Source of the DNA: Sporosalibacterium faouarense
GTDB lineage: Bacteria > Bacillota > Clostridia > Tissierellales > VENL01
Direction: 5' to 3'
NCBI RefSeq assembly: GCF_016765695.1
Contig: NZ_JAETGO010000034.1
Location: 1 to 64,000 of the forward strand
Length of the DNA: 64,000 nt
This document shows positions 9,292 to 19,834 of this stretch, one piece after another. The notes beneath the pieces were generated by a model. It saw nothing but the letters and a program-made list of their open reading frames with translations. It searched no databases and was not told where the DNA came from. The translations under genes were made by a program, and so were the position numbers. Every line of letters begins with the position of its first letter. Position 1 is the stretch's first letter.

Positions 9292-12200
9292 GTGAAGGGA
9301 ATATACAAATTACTACTTATTTTAAGCATATTCACAATTTTTCTTCCTATTCAAGGAGTTAACGCAGATACTCTTGAGGAATATATGAATAATGTTGTAG
9401 GGCCGAAGAAACAGTACGATACAGAATTATCACCAGTTTACTTAAAAAGCAACCTATCGAAGGAAAATATAAGTCCAAATAGTGGAGAGCTGACATTAAC
9501 ACAAACAGATTATTCATTACCTGGACGAAATGGTTTAGATTTGGAAATAAAGAGAATATATAAGAGTGGAACATCAAATGTTCAAGAGATGAAGGTTAAA
9601 TATGTAAATGGTGCATGGGTAGATTATGTGGAATCCAATGAAAAAACATCTTCATTTTATGAAGATAGATATAATCTAGGTGTAGGAACAAGATTTTCTT
9701 TTCCTAGTATAGAAGTTAGAGAGAGCAAAGATGGTAATAAGAATATGTTTTTACATACAGACACTGGAGCAGTATATACTCTACAAGATGTATTGATGGA
9801 TGATGAACTTACCTATATTTTGCAAGGACAGACTGTAAATGATGTATATGTTAGAGAATCATCTGAGTTTAATAATGGTCAAAGTGAAGGAACTTCAAAA
9901 TATGTAATGATGGGCAAAGATGGCAAAAAGACATATTTTGATTCCGAAGGAAAAATATTAGGAATAGTAGATAGATATGATAATACCATTACATTTCAAT
10001 ATTCAACTTTATCTTATGAAATTGATGGCACAGAAATATCTAAAAAATTAATATCCAAAATTATAGATACAGTTGGTAGAGAAGTAACCATAGAATATAA
10101 AGAGGATTATAATTTCACAGTTAGTGCAAAACAAAATCAACAATATAGTAAGGATGAAAGCTATAAAGCATCACAGGACCCAAATAGTACTGATTCTGGA
10201 GATCTTAATAATAAATTTCAGGTAATAATAAATTTACCTGGAGATAAAAAAATAGTCTATGATAAATCGGCAGTCTTAGTAAGTGATTCTAAAAAAGTAA
10301 TAAGGACAAGGCTTCAAAGAGTATATGATATAGATGGTAAGCCTAAATATCATTTTTGGTATGAACAACCTAAATTAGGTTTTACTTTTATGAATGGTGA
10401 CGATTATTCAGTTTATAATGGATATGAAAATCTAGTACAAATAGATTACTGTAAAACTAATAAAGTTACCAGATATACCTATGATACATTTGCTAAAAGA
10501 CTTAATGAAGGAAGTATGGAGTATCGAAAGATATTTCAAAGAAAAGACTTTGCTAAGAAGGACTTCGATAGTACACAAAATAAGTTTTTAGACAAATTTG
10601 TATTAGAAGAGAAGGACAAAACTGACTATGAATATATAAATGAATCCGATGGATATGGTGAAGAAGATTATGAACGATATAATAATGATTATTTAGAGAA
10701 TAGCTATAGATATTACACTAAAATCACAGATATGAAGGGTAACGAGACTAATTATACATATGATGGACTTCATCAGCTTAAAGAAACATTAATAAATGGA
10801 GATGACTATAAAGAAGTAATCACTACAGAACATGATGAGATGAAGTTAATTAAGAAGAAGGAAAGTCTTATATTTAATATACAAGATGGGGAAGACGTAG
10901 GTACTCCTATTAAGAAAACACAAAACTATAGATATGATGAATATGGTAATCTAACTAATTATACGGGTCCAGAAGCAGAAAGAGATGAGGATGGAAACCC
11001 TATAAATGACGAGCATATGGTCACTTATTCCTATGCATATGATAAGTATCATGTGTTAACATCAAAGACTTGGAAACAGGATAAAGACACTACATCTCAG
11101 ATATTATATGATGTTGATGATAATGGAAATGTAATAAAGGAAACAAAACAAAATACCCAGGGATATAATCAATCAATAGTTATAGAATATAACTATGATG
11201 AATATGGTAATATGATAAAATCAATAAAACACTCTAGTGATAGAAACTATATTACTAATTATGATTATGGAATAGATGCAGATGGCGTAGACCATAAGGG
11301 TGCATACTTAACTAAGAAGTATACAGTATTAGATAATGGAGAGATATCAGAAAAGTACGCTTATGATAGAAACACTGGAAATATAACAGCAGAAATTAAT
11401 CCAGATGGAAAGAGAACAGAATATCAGTATGATACATTAGGAAGACTTTTAGAAACAAAACGACCTGATTTAACGACTAAAGAGTACAAATACAATGAGT
11501 TTAAATATAAAAATAGGGAAATAGAGTATACAGATTCCAATGAGGATCGTTATAAAAAGGAATACGATATATTTGGAAACTTAGTAAAATCAAGTGTATA
11601 CGATAAAGAAAATGAGGAATGGACAGTTCTTAAAAGGATAGAGTATGATAATGATGGTAACAAGACAAAGGAAGTAGATTCTAATGGGAATAGCGTTAGA
11701 TATGAGTATGATAGCGCAAATAGGCTTATTAAAAAAGCCTTTTATAAAAATGACCAAATATTAACAGGAGATAAGGATTTTAGTTACATAATAGGTTATG
11801 ATGACGATACTGCTTTATTAGTTGAAGCAACAGATGAAGAAGGATATAAAACAAAAAATTATTTCGATATATTAGACAACTTATTTAGAGTAGAGGCTAC
11901 ACCTGATAATAAAAACTATTTTGTTACATCATATACCTATGATTATGTTGGTAATAAAACAAGCACAACAGACCCTAAACTAAACAAAATACAATATGAG
12001 TTTGATAAATTAGGGAGAATGGTAAAGAAGGTTGATCCAGAGCTTAATGAAACTACATATGTCTATAATAGCTTAAACAAGGTAGTCATAGCAGAAGAGC
12101 CTGGGGGTAGAATCACAAAGTATAAATATGATGAATTGGGCAGGAAGATAGAGGCATGGATATTCCCAAAAACCTCAGAAGGTTATCTTTCAAATGACTA

Positions 12201-15200
12201 TATACCAAATAATTATACTTATACAAAGTATAAATACAATAATGTGGGGAAATTGTCTAATGTCATAAAAGGGAATGTAGTAGATAATGTAGATAAAATA
12301 GAAACAGATATATCCTATGAATACAATGATATGGACAGACTCACAGATGAATATCATAAAATAGATGATAATAGACAAAGTCATACTCATTATGAATATG
12401 ACAATAAAGGAAACAATGTAAAAACAATAAGATATGTAAATCAAGAAGAAACAAAATATAAAGAATATAATTATGAGTATTATTTCAACAATAAGGTTAA
12501 ACAGGAAGCTGGTGCATATATAGAAGTTACAGATGATGGCAATATAAAGCATGGAGAATATGTCAGAAAGTATGAGAGGGATAATGAAGGAAACCTAATT
12601 AAGAAAATAGATATAGGAAATGAAGGAAAGGACATTGTAACTGATTTTGAATATGACAATCAAAATAATGTAACTAAAACTGTTGGACCTTACTATATAG
12701 ACAAATCCTCAGGAGAAGTATTAAGTGAGGCAGTCAATACTATAAACTATAAATATGATTCCAAAGGTAATCTATTATCTAAAAAGTCAATGGTAAATGG
12801 AGAAGAAATGGGAGAGATTTATACCTATGATGGATTAAATAATGTATTGACTAAATCCAATATCCTTGGTGAAACAACAAGATTTGTTTACGATGCAAAT
12901 AGTAATCTAGTAAAGCAGGTAGATCCAAGATATATTGATATGGACATTGAAGCTGCTCCAGGAATAGAATACGAATATGATTCTTTAAATAGAAAGATAA
13001 AAACTATAGCCTTTGATGGTGAAAATAAGAAAGTCGTTAAATACATTGAATTTGATGGAAGAGGTAATTTGATTAAAGAAGTTGATGGAGAAGGATATAA
13101 TACTGAAGAACCATCAAAATCAATAGGCAATGAATACGAATATGATGTATTTAATAATTTAACAATATATAAATCTGCTCAAACAGTAGCAGATAATATG
13201 AAATATGGTACAAATAACTTCACTAATAAATATAAGTACAATGGACTGGGGAAGGCAATTTATGAAGAAGATTCCAAGGGAAATAAAACAGAGACAGAGT
13301 ATTATTTAAATGGAATGACTAAGAAGGTCACTTTTGCTGATGGAACTAGTGAAGAGTATAATTATGATTTAACAGGAAATTCAGAAATCACTAAAACAGA
13401 TAAAATGCAGCACCTAACCAAAGTATATAACAATGTTTTCAGCAAACCATATAAGAAAGTATATGTCGATGAAACATATGAAGTATTTAAATATGATGAT
13501 TTTGGAAACTTAAAAGAAAATTATGACCAAATAAAAAGTCCTAAGCTAGAAAATCCTAATGAATATGAGTATAATGCATTAGGGAAGTTAGTATCTAAAA
13601 AACAATATATAGCTGAGGATGATGATTACAAATATTATAAAATAACCAAGAATACCTATGACGAAGCCGGTCGGTTATTAAGTAAAGAAACATTTGAATA
13701 TAAAGAATCTAAAGGTTCAAATGAAACATCAACTACCTCTGCAGAAGATAAAGTTGAATACCAGTATGATAGAGCTGGTAGACTAATAAAAACTTATGGT
13801 CCTATGGGACGAGAAATCACAAATGAATATGATGATACAGGCAACTTAATTACTAAAAAGAGTAAGATAGATGAAAATAATTATAAAATTACAAGATATG
13901 AATACGATACTAGGTCTCAGCTAATAAAACAATCTCTATTAGTAGACACCTCTGATATAAAGAATGAGTATTTATCAAATGCGGAGTTTGATGATGAATA
14001 CTTCTCTAAAATAAAATCAAGTATAACTTATAGCTATTATAATAATGGACAAGTTAAGACTAAAGAAGATTCCCTAGGAAATATCATAAGCTATAAGTAT
14101 GACTATGATAACAGAGTTGTTGAGCAGCAGAGACAAGATGAAGAAAATCCCATTAGGTATGAGTATGATTCAGTAGGAAACTTAATAAAACAAACTAATC
14201 AAAAATCAGTATCTGTATACTATGAATACGATGTAATGAACAGACAGACCCGTAAAATAGTACCAGCAGCTGATGGAAGCTTAGCCATTACTAAGTATAT
14301 ATATGATGACATGGGTAATCTTATAAAACAAGTTACACCAAATAATTATGATGAAGATATGGATACTTCTGAATTAGAAGAATTAATGGAAGGAATATCA
14401 TATATATATGACTCTATGAATCGTAGGATAGCTACATTATCACCAGAAGGTGAAGTGATAGAATACATCAAATACGATGCTCTAGGTAGAGTGACTAAAA
14501 GAGTTGATGGACTAAGATATACTGGAGATATGGAAACCTCAGAAGGTATAACATATAAGTATGATAGCTTAGGAAGGGTAGTAGAAGAAAAACTAGCTAC
14601 TCAATCCCCAAGCAGTTATAAGTATGATATGCTGGGAAATCTTGTAAAGAAGACAGACCAAAGAGGGAACTCTATATTATTTGAATACAACCCAGATGGA
14701 ACTTTAAATAAAGTAACTTACCCAGACTCAGGGTATATAACATATGAATATGACTTATTAGGAAGAAAGACTAGTCAAACAGATCAAAGGGGTTATACAA
14801 CATTCTTTAGCTACAATGCCTTTGATAAGCAAAGAAAACTGACAGATCCTTGTAAAATAGATGAAGTAGTAGACAATATTAATGATTTAGAAGCAATAGA
14901 GAGTAAATATGATTTAAATAATGTGTTATATAAATACGACTTAAATGGAAATGTGGTTTCAGTTAAAGATAAAAGAGATACTACAACATTAATGTCATAT
15001 GATTATTTAAACAGAGTAGTAGAAAAGAAAATACCTATTGAGAGAGATACAAGTGGAAATATAATATATAGGATAGAAACCTATGAATATGATGAGGTAG
15101 GAAACCTGTTTAAAGAAACAGTATCAGACTCAAAAAATAGGACAGAAGCAAGGGAAATAACCCATACCTACTATGACAATAATCTAGAAAAGACAGTAAC

Positions 15201-18200
15201 AAATAATAATGGAAGCTACATCAAATCATACTATGATAAAAATGGAAATGTTATTAAGACAGAAACCCTTAGGGAAACTGGTATATATGACATTCAGAAA
15301 TTTGAATATGATAATCAAGATAGACTTTTAAAAGAAATATCTTTAATCAATGAAGATGACGTATACAATTATCAGGACTTTGACAACTTAGACAATCTAA
15401 GAGATGAAGAATATCCAGATAAAATAAAAATCATAACAGGATATGAATACGATATATTAGGTAATAAGATAAAACAAATAAATTCAAGGGCATATCAATA
15501 CGGAAAAGCAGATGAAGTAAATAGAGAAAAATATACAGTGACATTTACATATGACATCTTAAACAGAGTTGAAAAGACAATAAGTATGTATAAAGGTCAA
15601 GAGGTATATACTCAGAATTATTACGATGAAGCAGGAAATAAAATCAAGGTAAGAAATGCAAAGGGATCAGAAACCAATTATACCTATGATGAAATGAATA
15701 GAGTTAAAACTGTAACTAATGCCAAAGACCAAACTATAACTTATACTTATGACTTGGCAGGAAATAAGACAGCAGAAACTAATGACAAGCAAAATTCCGT
15801 GTATTACATTTACGATAAATTAAACAGAGTAATCATTACAAAAAACGATGATGAAGAAGTAATATCTAAAAGAATATTTGATGCAAATGGAAATGTAATA
15901 AAAGAAATGGATAGAAAAGGCTATCTATCAGCAAATATAGATGAAGAAAGATATGGAATACAATATACTTATAATCTAGCAAATCAGGTAGTGAAAATAG
16001 TAGATCCAGAAATAACAGAATACAATCAAGAAAATGGTACTAACAAATTTACTGCAAAATATGGGTATAATGTATTTGGAGAAAAAATCAAAGAAATAGA
16101 TGCCTTAGGTAATGCAATTAAATATGAATATGACAATGTTGGTAATCTAATAACTGTATTAAATCAGTTAGAAGAATCAACAAGTTATACTTATGACAAG
16201 CTAGGCAATAAACTAACAATGAAAAATCCTAAGGATAAAATAACCTACTATAAATATGGCGCATTTGGAACATTAATTGAAGTAGAAGACCAAGATGATA
16301 ACACAATAAAATACAAATATGACATAGCTGGCAATCAAGTATATACAGAGGATAAAAGTAAAAATCATTTAATACAAACATTTGATAATAGAAATTTACT
16401 AACTAAGAAGGAAATACTTGAAACAGAAGATAAGGTAGAATATGACTACGATGAATTAGGAAACAGAATAGAGATGATAGATGAAAGTGGAGTAACCACC
16501 TATCAATATAATGAAATAAATCAAATAGAGAGAATATATAAGGATAACTCTCAAGCACCTATATTAATCTACTCATATGATACAATAGGGAATATAAAGA
16601 CAGTAACAGATAAAAAAGGAAATAAGACAGAATATGAGTATGATAAGCTAAACAGGCTAAAAACTGTAACCTTTGATTCTAACAAAACAACATATCACTA
16701 TGATGAAAATGGGAACAGAGATTGGATAGACTATCCAGGGGGAATAAGAGAATCATATGAATATAATAAAAACAACAAATTAATAACAGTAACAAATACA
16801 GCACCAAATGGAAATATAATATCAGAATATAAATACACATATGACTTAGCGGGAAGACAGATAAGTAAAACAGATAACTATGGAACAACAACATATGAAT
16901 ATGATGAAGCAGGAAGAATAGAAAAAGTAGTAGCCCCAGGGAAAACAACAGTCTATGGATACGATAAGGCGGGAAACAGAGAAACATTAAATGAAGCCTA
17001 TACATCAGAACAATATAGTGCCTATAAAAATACAATAGGAGAATCAGTAAAATATTCAATAAAGAAAAGCTATTACACATATTCAGATTCAAATCAATTA
17101 CTAAAGCTAGTAGAAAAGATGTATGACAAAGAAAGTAAACAGGTCCTTCAAAAGACAATAGACTATATATACGATAATAGAGGAAATGAGCTAAGACAGA
17201 AAACAAGCTATATAAGACCTCAAAATAAGGACATGCATCAAAAGACTATAGGAAATATATTTGACTTTGGATTTAAAAGAAAGATAAACCCCTTGATATA
17301 TAAAGTAAGCAACACATACAATGGGTTTAATCAGCTAGTTAGAAGTGAAAACATCAAAGAAGAAGAACAGACAATAGTAAACTACACATATGATGGAGAC
17401 GGACTAAGAACAAAGAAAATAGTCAAATCCTCAGAGGAAGACTTTGAACCTAAAACAACATACTTCCTCTACGATAGACAATATGTTATATTAGAAACAG
17501 ATGAAGATAATGAAACAATAAGAAGATATGTAAAAGGAATAAACTATGTTGCAATCTTAGATAGTAGTGACGAAGAAAGCAATGAAACAAATATTTACTA
17601 CTACCTATATAATGGGCATGGTGATGTAGTACAAACAGTAGACGAAAATGGAAAAACTAAAAATCAATATGACTTCGATATCTTTGGAAATGCAATATTG
17701 ACGTCAGAAGAACACGATAATCCAATAAGATATTCAGGAGAATACTTTGATGAAGAAACAGGATTGTACTACCTAAGGGCTAGATACTATAATCCATATA
17801 CAGGTAGATTTATAACAGAAGATAGCTATACAGGGGAAGATAATAACCCACTGAGCTTAAATCTGTATACTTACTGCTATAATGATCCGATACAGTTTGT
17901 TGACCCGACAGGGCATTATGTAGTTTGTCCTGATGAAAGTAGTGACTCAGGTTCATATTATAATGATTCTGATGATGATCAATCCAAACCTGCATTGACA
18001 AGAGGTGCAAGTGGAGATGATGTAGCAGAACTACAAGAGAAACTTATAGATGAAGGATACGATTTAGGATCCTGGGGAGCAGATGGATCATATGGTCCAG
18101 CAACAGAACGAGCAGTAAAACAATATCAAGAAGACCATAATCTCACAGTAGATGGAATGACAGGAAATGAGACTTGGGGTAGTCTACTTGATGAAGATGA

Positions 18201-19299
18201 TAATAGTTCTAGTAACTCAAATACAAATAGCTCAAGTGACCCATATGAAAGATATTTAGATAATAAGTATGAAGAAATTAATGAAGGATTAGATGATACT
18301 GAGACTGTCTATAACGATGATGATGACGAACAGGAATCAAATAGTTCAACTAATAATAGTAGCAACAATTCAAGTGATCCATATGAAAGATATAAGAATA
18401 AGAAGAATGAAGAAATTAGTAAAGGGTTAGATGAAACAGAGACTGTAAATAACAATAATAGCAATGGACAAGAATCAAATAATACAACTAATAATAGTAG
18501 CAACAATTCAAGTGATCCATATGAAAGATATGTGAATAGGAAGAATGAAGAAATTAGTGAAGGGTTAGACAAAACAGAGACTGTTAATAGCAATGATAGT
18601 AGTAATGGATCAAGTGATGGTAATTTAGATATTACTGAGGGGACGAGTGATAGCACACATTATCTTACTTCATTTGATTCCATTAGTAAAGAAATACAGG
18701 ATAGTGCGAAAAAGTATGTAGACGAAATAATAGAAGATGAAATTATCTATCAATCTGCAACGTTTCCAGTTAGACATACTTTACACGAGGTTTCCAAAGG
18801 ATACCTATTTCAGAGAGAATATTTAAATGAGCTCGAAAGGGAAAATGCGATAAATTCTATACCATCTGTGGGTGATTTAGCAAAAACTACTTATGATGGA
18901 TATCAGTTTGCAGCAAAACAAGATCCTCGATTGGCAGCACTAGCTTTTGTAGGGTACATGTCAATAAGTCTTGCCAGTGGATCAAACTATGATAGTATAG
19001 GTAATTTAGATTTAAGTTCTCTTACAGATGAGAAAGTTATTGAAGCTAAAATGCAATCAGATGCAATAAATAATACACCTTATAAATATCTAATCACTAC
19101 CTCTTCTGGAAGAGAGAAATTTATAGAAGAGATAGATAATTTAATTGATGAGGTATCCAAGGTTGAGAGTTATAGTAAAGAGTATAAGCAGGCAATTATA
19201 TCCTATGCTAACTTACTAAAGCAAATCAATGCAGATTATAAGGAGTCAAAGAAAACCGTTGATTATATAAAAGATAATCCAGTATATTTTATTCCATAG
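9292..19299 (+). CDS. Giant secreted RHS/YD-repeat protein, possible polymorphic toxin
   Basis: The GTG start follows AAAGGAGG (9275-9282) by 9 nt. The product has 3335 residues. Order: signal peptide 1-25; N-terminal beta-rich region to about 400; very long YD-repeat array (about 400-2760; units such as 'YEYDSLNR' and 'YDELGN'); RHS core ('YLRARYYNPYTGRFITED', ending DPTGH near 2875); peptidoglycan-binding PG_binding_1-type domain, about 2900-2965 ('RGASGDDVAELQEKL', 'YGPATERAVKQYQ'); three 46-residue Ser/Asn-rich repeats; and a C-terminal domain of about 210 residues that I do not recognise. RHS/YD proteins such as WapA form a hollow beta-shell and deliver variable C-terminal toxins to neighbouring cells; here the toxin assignment is inference. 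Placement of a wall-binding domain after the core is unusual. Two small exported or membrane proteins follow and are immunity candidates. Confidence 0.92.
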   Translation: MKGIYKLLLILSIFTIFLPIQGVNADTLEEYMNNVVGPKKQYDTELSPVYLKSNLSKENISPNSGELTLTQTDYSLPGRNGLDLEIKRIYKSGTSNVQEMKVKYVNGAWVDYVESNEKTSSFYEDRYNLGVGTRFSFPSIEVRESKDGNKNMFLHTDTGAVYTLQDVLMDDELTYILQGQTVNDVYVRESSEFNNGQSEGTSKYVMMGKDGKKTYFDSEGKILGIVDRYDNTITFQYSTLSYEIDGTEISKKLISKIIDTVGREVTIEYKEDYNFTVSAKQNQQYSKDESYKASQDPNSTDSGDLNNKFQVIINLPGDKKIVYDKSAVLVSDSKKVIRTRLQRVYDIDGKPKYHFWYEQPKLGFTFMNGDDYSVYNGYENLVQIDYCKTNKVTRYTYDTFAKRLNEGSMEYRKIFQRKDFAKKDFDSTQNKFLDKFVLEEKDKTDYEYINESDGYGEEDYERYNNDYLENSYRYYTKITDMKGNETNYTYDGLHQLKETLINGDDYKEVITTEHDEMKLIKKKESLIFNIQDGEDVGTPIKKTQNYRYDEYGNLTNYTGPEAERDEDGNPINDEHMVTYSYAYDKYHVLTSKTWKQDKDTTSQILYDVDDNGNVIKETKQNTQGYNQSIVIEYNYDEYGNMIKSIKHSSDRNYITNYDYGIDADGVDHKGAYLTKKYTVLDNGEISEKYAYDRNTGNITAEINPDGKRTEYQYDTLGRLLETKRPDLTTKEYKYNEFKYKNREIEYTDSNEDRYKKEYDIFGNLVKSSVYDKENEEWTVLKRIEYDNDGNKTKEVDSNGNSVRYEYDSANRLIKKAFYKNDQILTGDKDFSYIIGYDDDTALLVEATDEEGYKTKNYFDILDNLFRVEATPDNKNYFVTSYTYDYVGNKTSTTDPKLNKIQYEFDKLGRMVKKVDPELNETTYVYNSLNKVVIAEEPGGRITKYKYDELGRKIEAWIFPKTSEGYLSNDYIPNNYTYTKYKYNNVGKLSNVIKGNVVDNVDKIETDISYEYNDMDRLTDEYHKIDDNRQSHTHYEYDNKGNNVKTIRYVNQEETKYKEYNYEYYFNNKVKQEAGAYIEVTDDGNIKHGEYVRKYERDNEGNLIKKIDIGNEGKDIVTDFEYDNQNNVTKTVGPYYIDKSSGEVLSEAVNTINYKYDSKGNLLSKKSMVNGEEMGEIYTYDGLNNVLTKSNILGETTRFVYDANSNLVKQVDPRYIDMDIEAAPGIEYEYDSLNRKIKTIAFDGENKKVVKYIEFDGRGNLIKEVDGEGYNTEEPSKSIGNEYEYDVFNNLTIYKSAQTVADNMKYGTNNFTNKYKYNGLGKAIYEEDSKGNKTETEYYLNGMTKKVTFADGTSEEYNYDLTGNSEITKTDKMQHLTKVYNNVFSKPYKKVYVDETYEVFKYDDFGNLKENYDQIKSPKLENPNEYEYNALGKLVSKKQYIAEDDDYKYYKITKNTYDEAGRLLSKETFEYKESKGSNETSTTSAEDKVEYQYDRAGRLIKTYGPMGREITNEYDDTGNLITKKSKIDENNYKITRYEYDTRSQLIKQSLLVDTSDIKNEYLSNAEFDDEYFSKIKSSITYSYYNNGQVKTKEDSLGNIISYKYDYDNRVVEQQRQDEENPIRYEYDSVGNLIKQTNQKSVSVYYEYDVMNRQTRKIVPAADGSLAITKYIYDDMGNLIKQVTPNNYDEDMDTSELEELMEGISYIYDSMNRRIATLSPEGEVIEYIKYDALGRVTKRVDGLRYTGDMETSEGITYKYDSLGRVVEEKLATQSPSSYKYDMLGNLVKKTDQRGNSILFEYNPDGTLNKVTYPDSGYITYEYDLLGRKTSQTDQRGYTTFFSYNAFDKQRKLTDPCKIDEVVDNINDLEAIESKYDLNNVLYKYDLNGNVVSVKDKRDTTTLMSYDYLNRVVEKKIPIERDTSGNIIYRIETYEYDEVGNLFKETVSDSKNRTEAREITHTYYDNNLEKTVTNNNGSYIKSYYDKNGNVIKTETLRETGIYDIQKFEYDNQDRLLKEISLINEDDVYNYQDFDNLDNLRDEEYPDKIKIITGYEYDILGNKIKQINSRAYQYGKADEVNREKYTVTFTYDILNRVEKTISMYKGQEVYTQNYYDEAGNKIKVRNAKGSETNYTYDEMNRVKTVTNAKDQTITYTYDLAGNKTAETNDKQNSVYYIYDKLNRVIITKNDDEEVISKRIFDANGNVIKEMDRKGYLSANIDEERYGIQYTYNLANQVVKIVDPEITEYNQENGTNKFTAKYGYNVFGEKIKEIDALGNAIKYEYDNVGNLITVLNQLEESTSYTYDKLGNKLTMKNPKDKITYYKYGAFGTLIEVEDQDDNTIKYKYDIAGNQVYTEDKSKNHLIQTFDNRNLLTKKEILETEDKVEYDYDELGNRIEMIDESGVTTYQYNEINQIERIYKDNSQAPILIYSYDTIGNIKTVTDKKGNKTEYEYDKLNRLKTVTFDSNKTTYHYDENGNRDWIDYPGGIRESYEYNKNNKLITVTNTAPNGNIISEYKYTYDLAGRQISKTDNYGTTTYEYDEAGRIEKVVAPGKTTVYGYDKAGNRETLNEAYTSEQYSAYKNTIGESVKYSIKKSYYTYSDSNQLLKLVEKMYDKESKQVLQKTIDYIYDNRGNELRQKTSYIRPQNKDMHQKTIGNIFDFGFKRKINPLIYKVSNTYNGFNQLVRSENIKEEEQTIVNYTYDGDGLRTKKIVKSSEEDFEPKTTYFLYDRQYVILETDEDNETIRRYVKGINYVAILDSSDEESNETNIYYYLYNGHGDVVQTVDENGKTKNQYDFDIFGNAILTSEEHDNPIRYSGEYFDEETGLYYLRARYYNPYTGRFITEDSYTGEDNNPLSLNLYTYCYNDPIQFVDPTGHYVVCPDESSDSGSYYNDSDDDQSKPALTRGASGDDVAELQEKLIDEGYDLGSWGADGSYGPATERAVKQYQEDHNLTVDGMTGNETWGSLLDEDDNSSSNSNTNSSSDPYERYLDNKYEEINEGLDDTETVYNDDDDEQESNSSTNNSSNNSSDPYERYKNKKNEEISKGLDETETVNNNNSNGQESNNTTNNSSNNSSDPYERYVNRKNEEISEGLDKTETVNSNDSSNGSSDGNLDITEGTSDSTHYLTSFDSISKEIQDSAKKYVDEIIEDEIIYQSATFPVRHTLHEVSKGYLFQREYLNELERENAINSIPSVGDLAKTTYDGYQFAAKQDPRLAALAFVGYMSISLASGSNYDSIGNLDLSSLTDEKVIEAKMQSDAINNTPYKYLITTSSGREKFIEEIDNLIDEVSKVESYSKEYKQAIISYANLLKQINADYKESKKTVDYIKDNPVYFIP
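18235..18648 (+). repeat. Three tandem 138-bp units coding 46-residue Ser/Asn-rich repeats
   Basis: Each unit opens with codons for SDPYERY (nt 18235, 18373 and 18511, an exact 138-bp period), continues with K-x-EEIxxGLDxTETV and ends in a Ser/Asn run. The first two units keep a QESN segment near the end; the third diverges there. The array lies between the peptidoglycan-binding domain and the C-terminal domain of the RHS protein and looks like an expandable flexible spacer. Confidence 0.9.
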
Positions 19300-19416
19300 A
19301 ATAAAATTCTAGATAGCTTATTTGTAATTCTATAGATTTGCACTGAGCTATCTAATTATTCCCTTGACTAACTGCTAAGATTATTATGAAAAAACTAGTA
19401 ATGGAGGTTTTAAATA

Positions 19417-19821
19417 TTGAAGAAAAACATTATATTATTGATAATAATTATAACAAATGTATTAGCGTCTACTGGATGTCAGAATAAAGAATTTGATGCT
19501 TTTTCTGAGAAGTTTGAAGATATATACTTTAATACAGTTAAGTCTATTGATAGTTCCAATACTTTGAAAAGCCTAGAAGGTTTACAGTCTGAAGAGAAAA
19601 AACAGGAGATTGAGAAATTGGGTTTGCTATTAGAAAATATTAGAGAGAAAGTATCTAAAGAGAATAAAAATCAGTATGATAGATATGTGAAATGGTACAA
19701 TGGACTTTTATTATTGAGAAATTCATATGATAGCTGGGAAAGTTTTGATGTTCATGAAAAAGCAGAAATAGGTACTGAATTTGTATTAATAAGTCTTAGA
19801 AAACGTAATAAAAATGAATAA
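19417..19821 (+). CDS. Small putative lipoprotein, candidate immunity protein of the RHS C-terminus
   Basis: The TTG start is placed 9 nt after ATGGAGG (19401-19407). The 134-residue product has a hydrophobic leader ending in 'LASTGC', a weak but plausible lipobox, so it is probably membrane-anchored on the outer face. The rest is charged and helical, with no recognised domain. A truncated paralogue lies 1.1 kb downstream (nt 20497), sharing the pattern 'F..F..IY..T..S..S.N...S'. Immunity proteins typically sit directly after an RHS toxin gene and are duplicated with discarded toxin tips; that pattern, not homology, supports the suggestion. It is followed 13 nt later by a membrane-protein gene. 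Confidence 0.7.
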   Translation: MKKNIILLIIIITNVLASTGCQNKEFDAFSEKFEDIYFNTVKSIDSSNTLKSLEGLQSEEKKQEIEKLGLLLENIREKVSKENKNQYDRYVKWYNGLLLLRNSYDSWESFDVHEKAEIGTEFVLISLRKRNKNE

Positions 19822-19834
19822 TGGAGGACTTCAT

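Noticed and set aside
12190-12552. Long minus-strand ORF inside the RHS gene
   Set aside because: Hydrophobic low-complexity reading produced by the repeated Tyr/Asn/Lys codons of the YD repeats in the opposite frame; no ribosome site. The same holds for 16679-17206 and 18309-18656.
18235-18648. CRISPR-like periodic repeat
   Set aside because: The 138-bp units are coding, in frame and without unique spacers.
19311-19353. Inverted repeat AGATAGCT/AGCTATCT after the RHS gene as terminator
   Set aside because: Loop of about 28 nt and no T run; at most a weak hairpin, so co-transcription with the candidate immunity genes stays possible.
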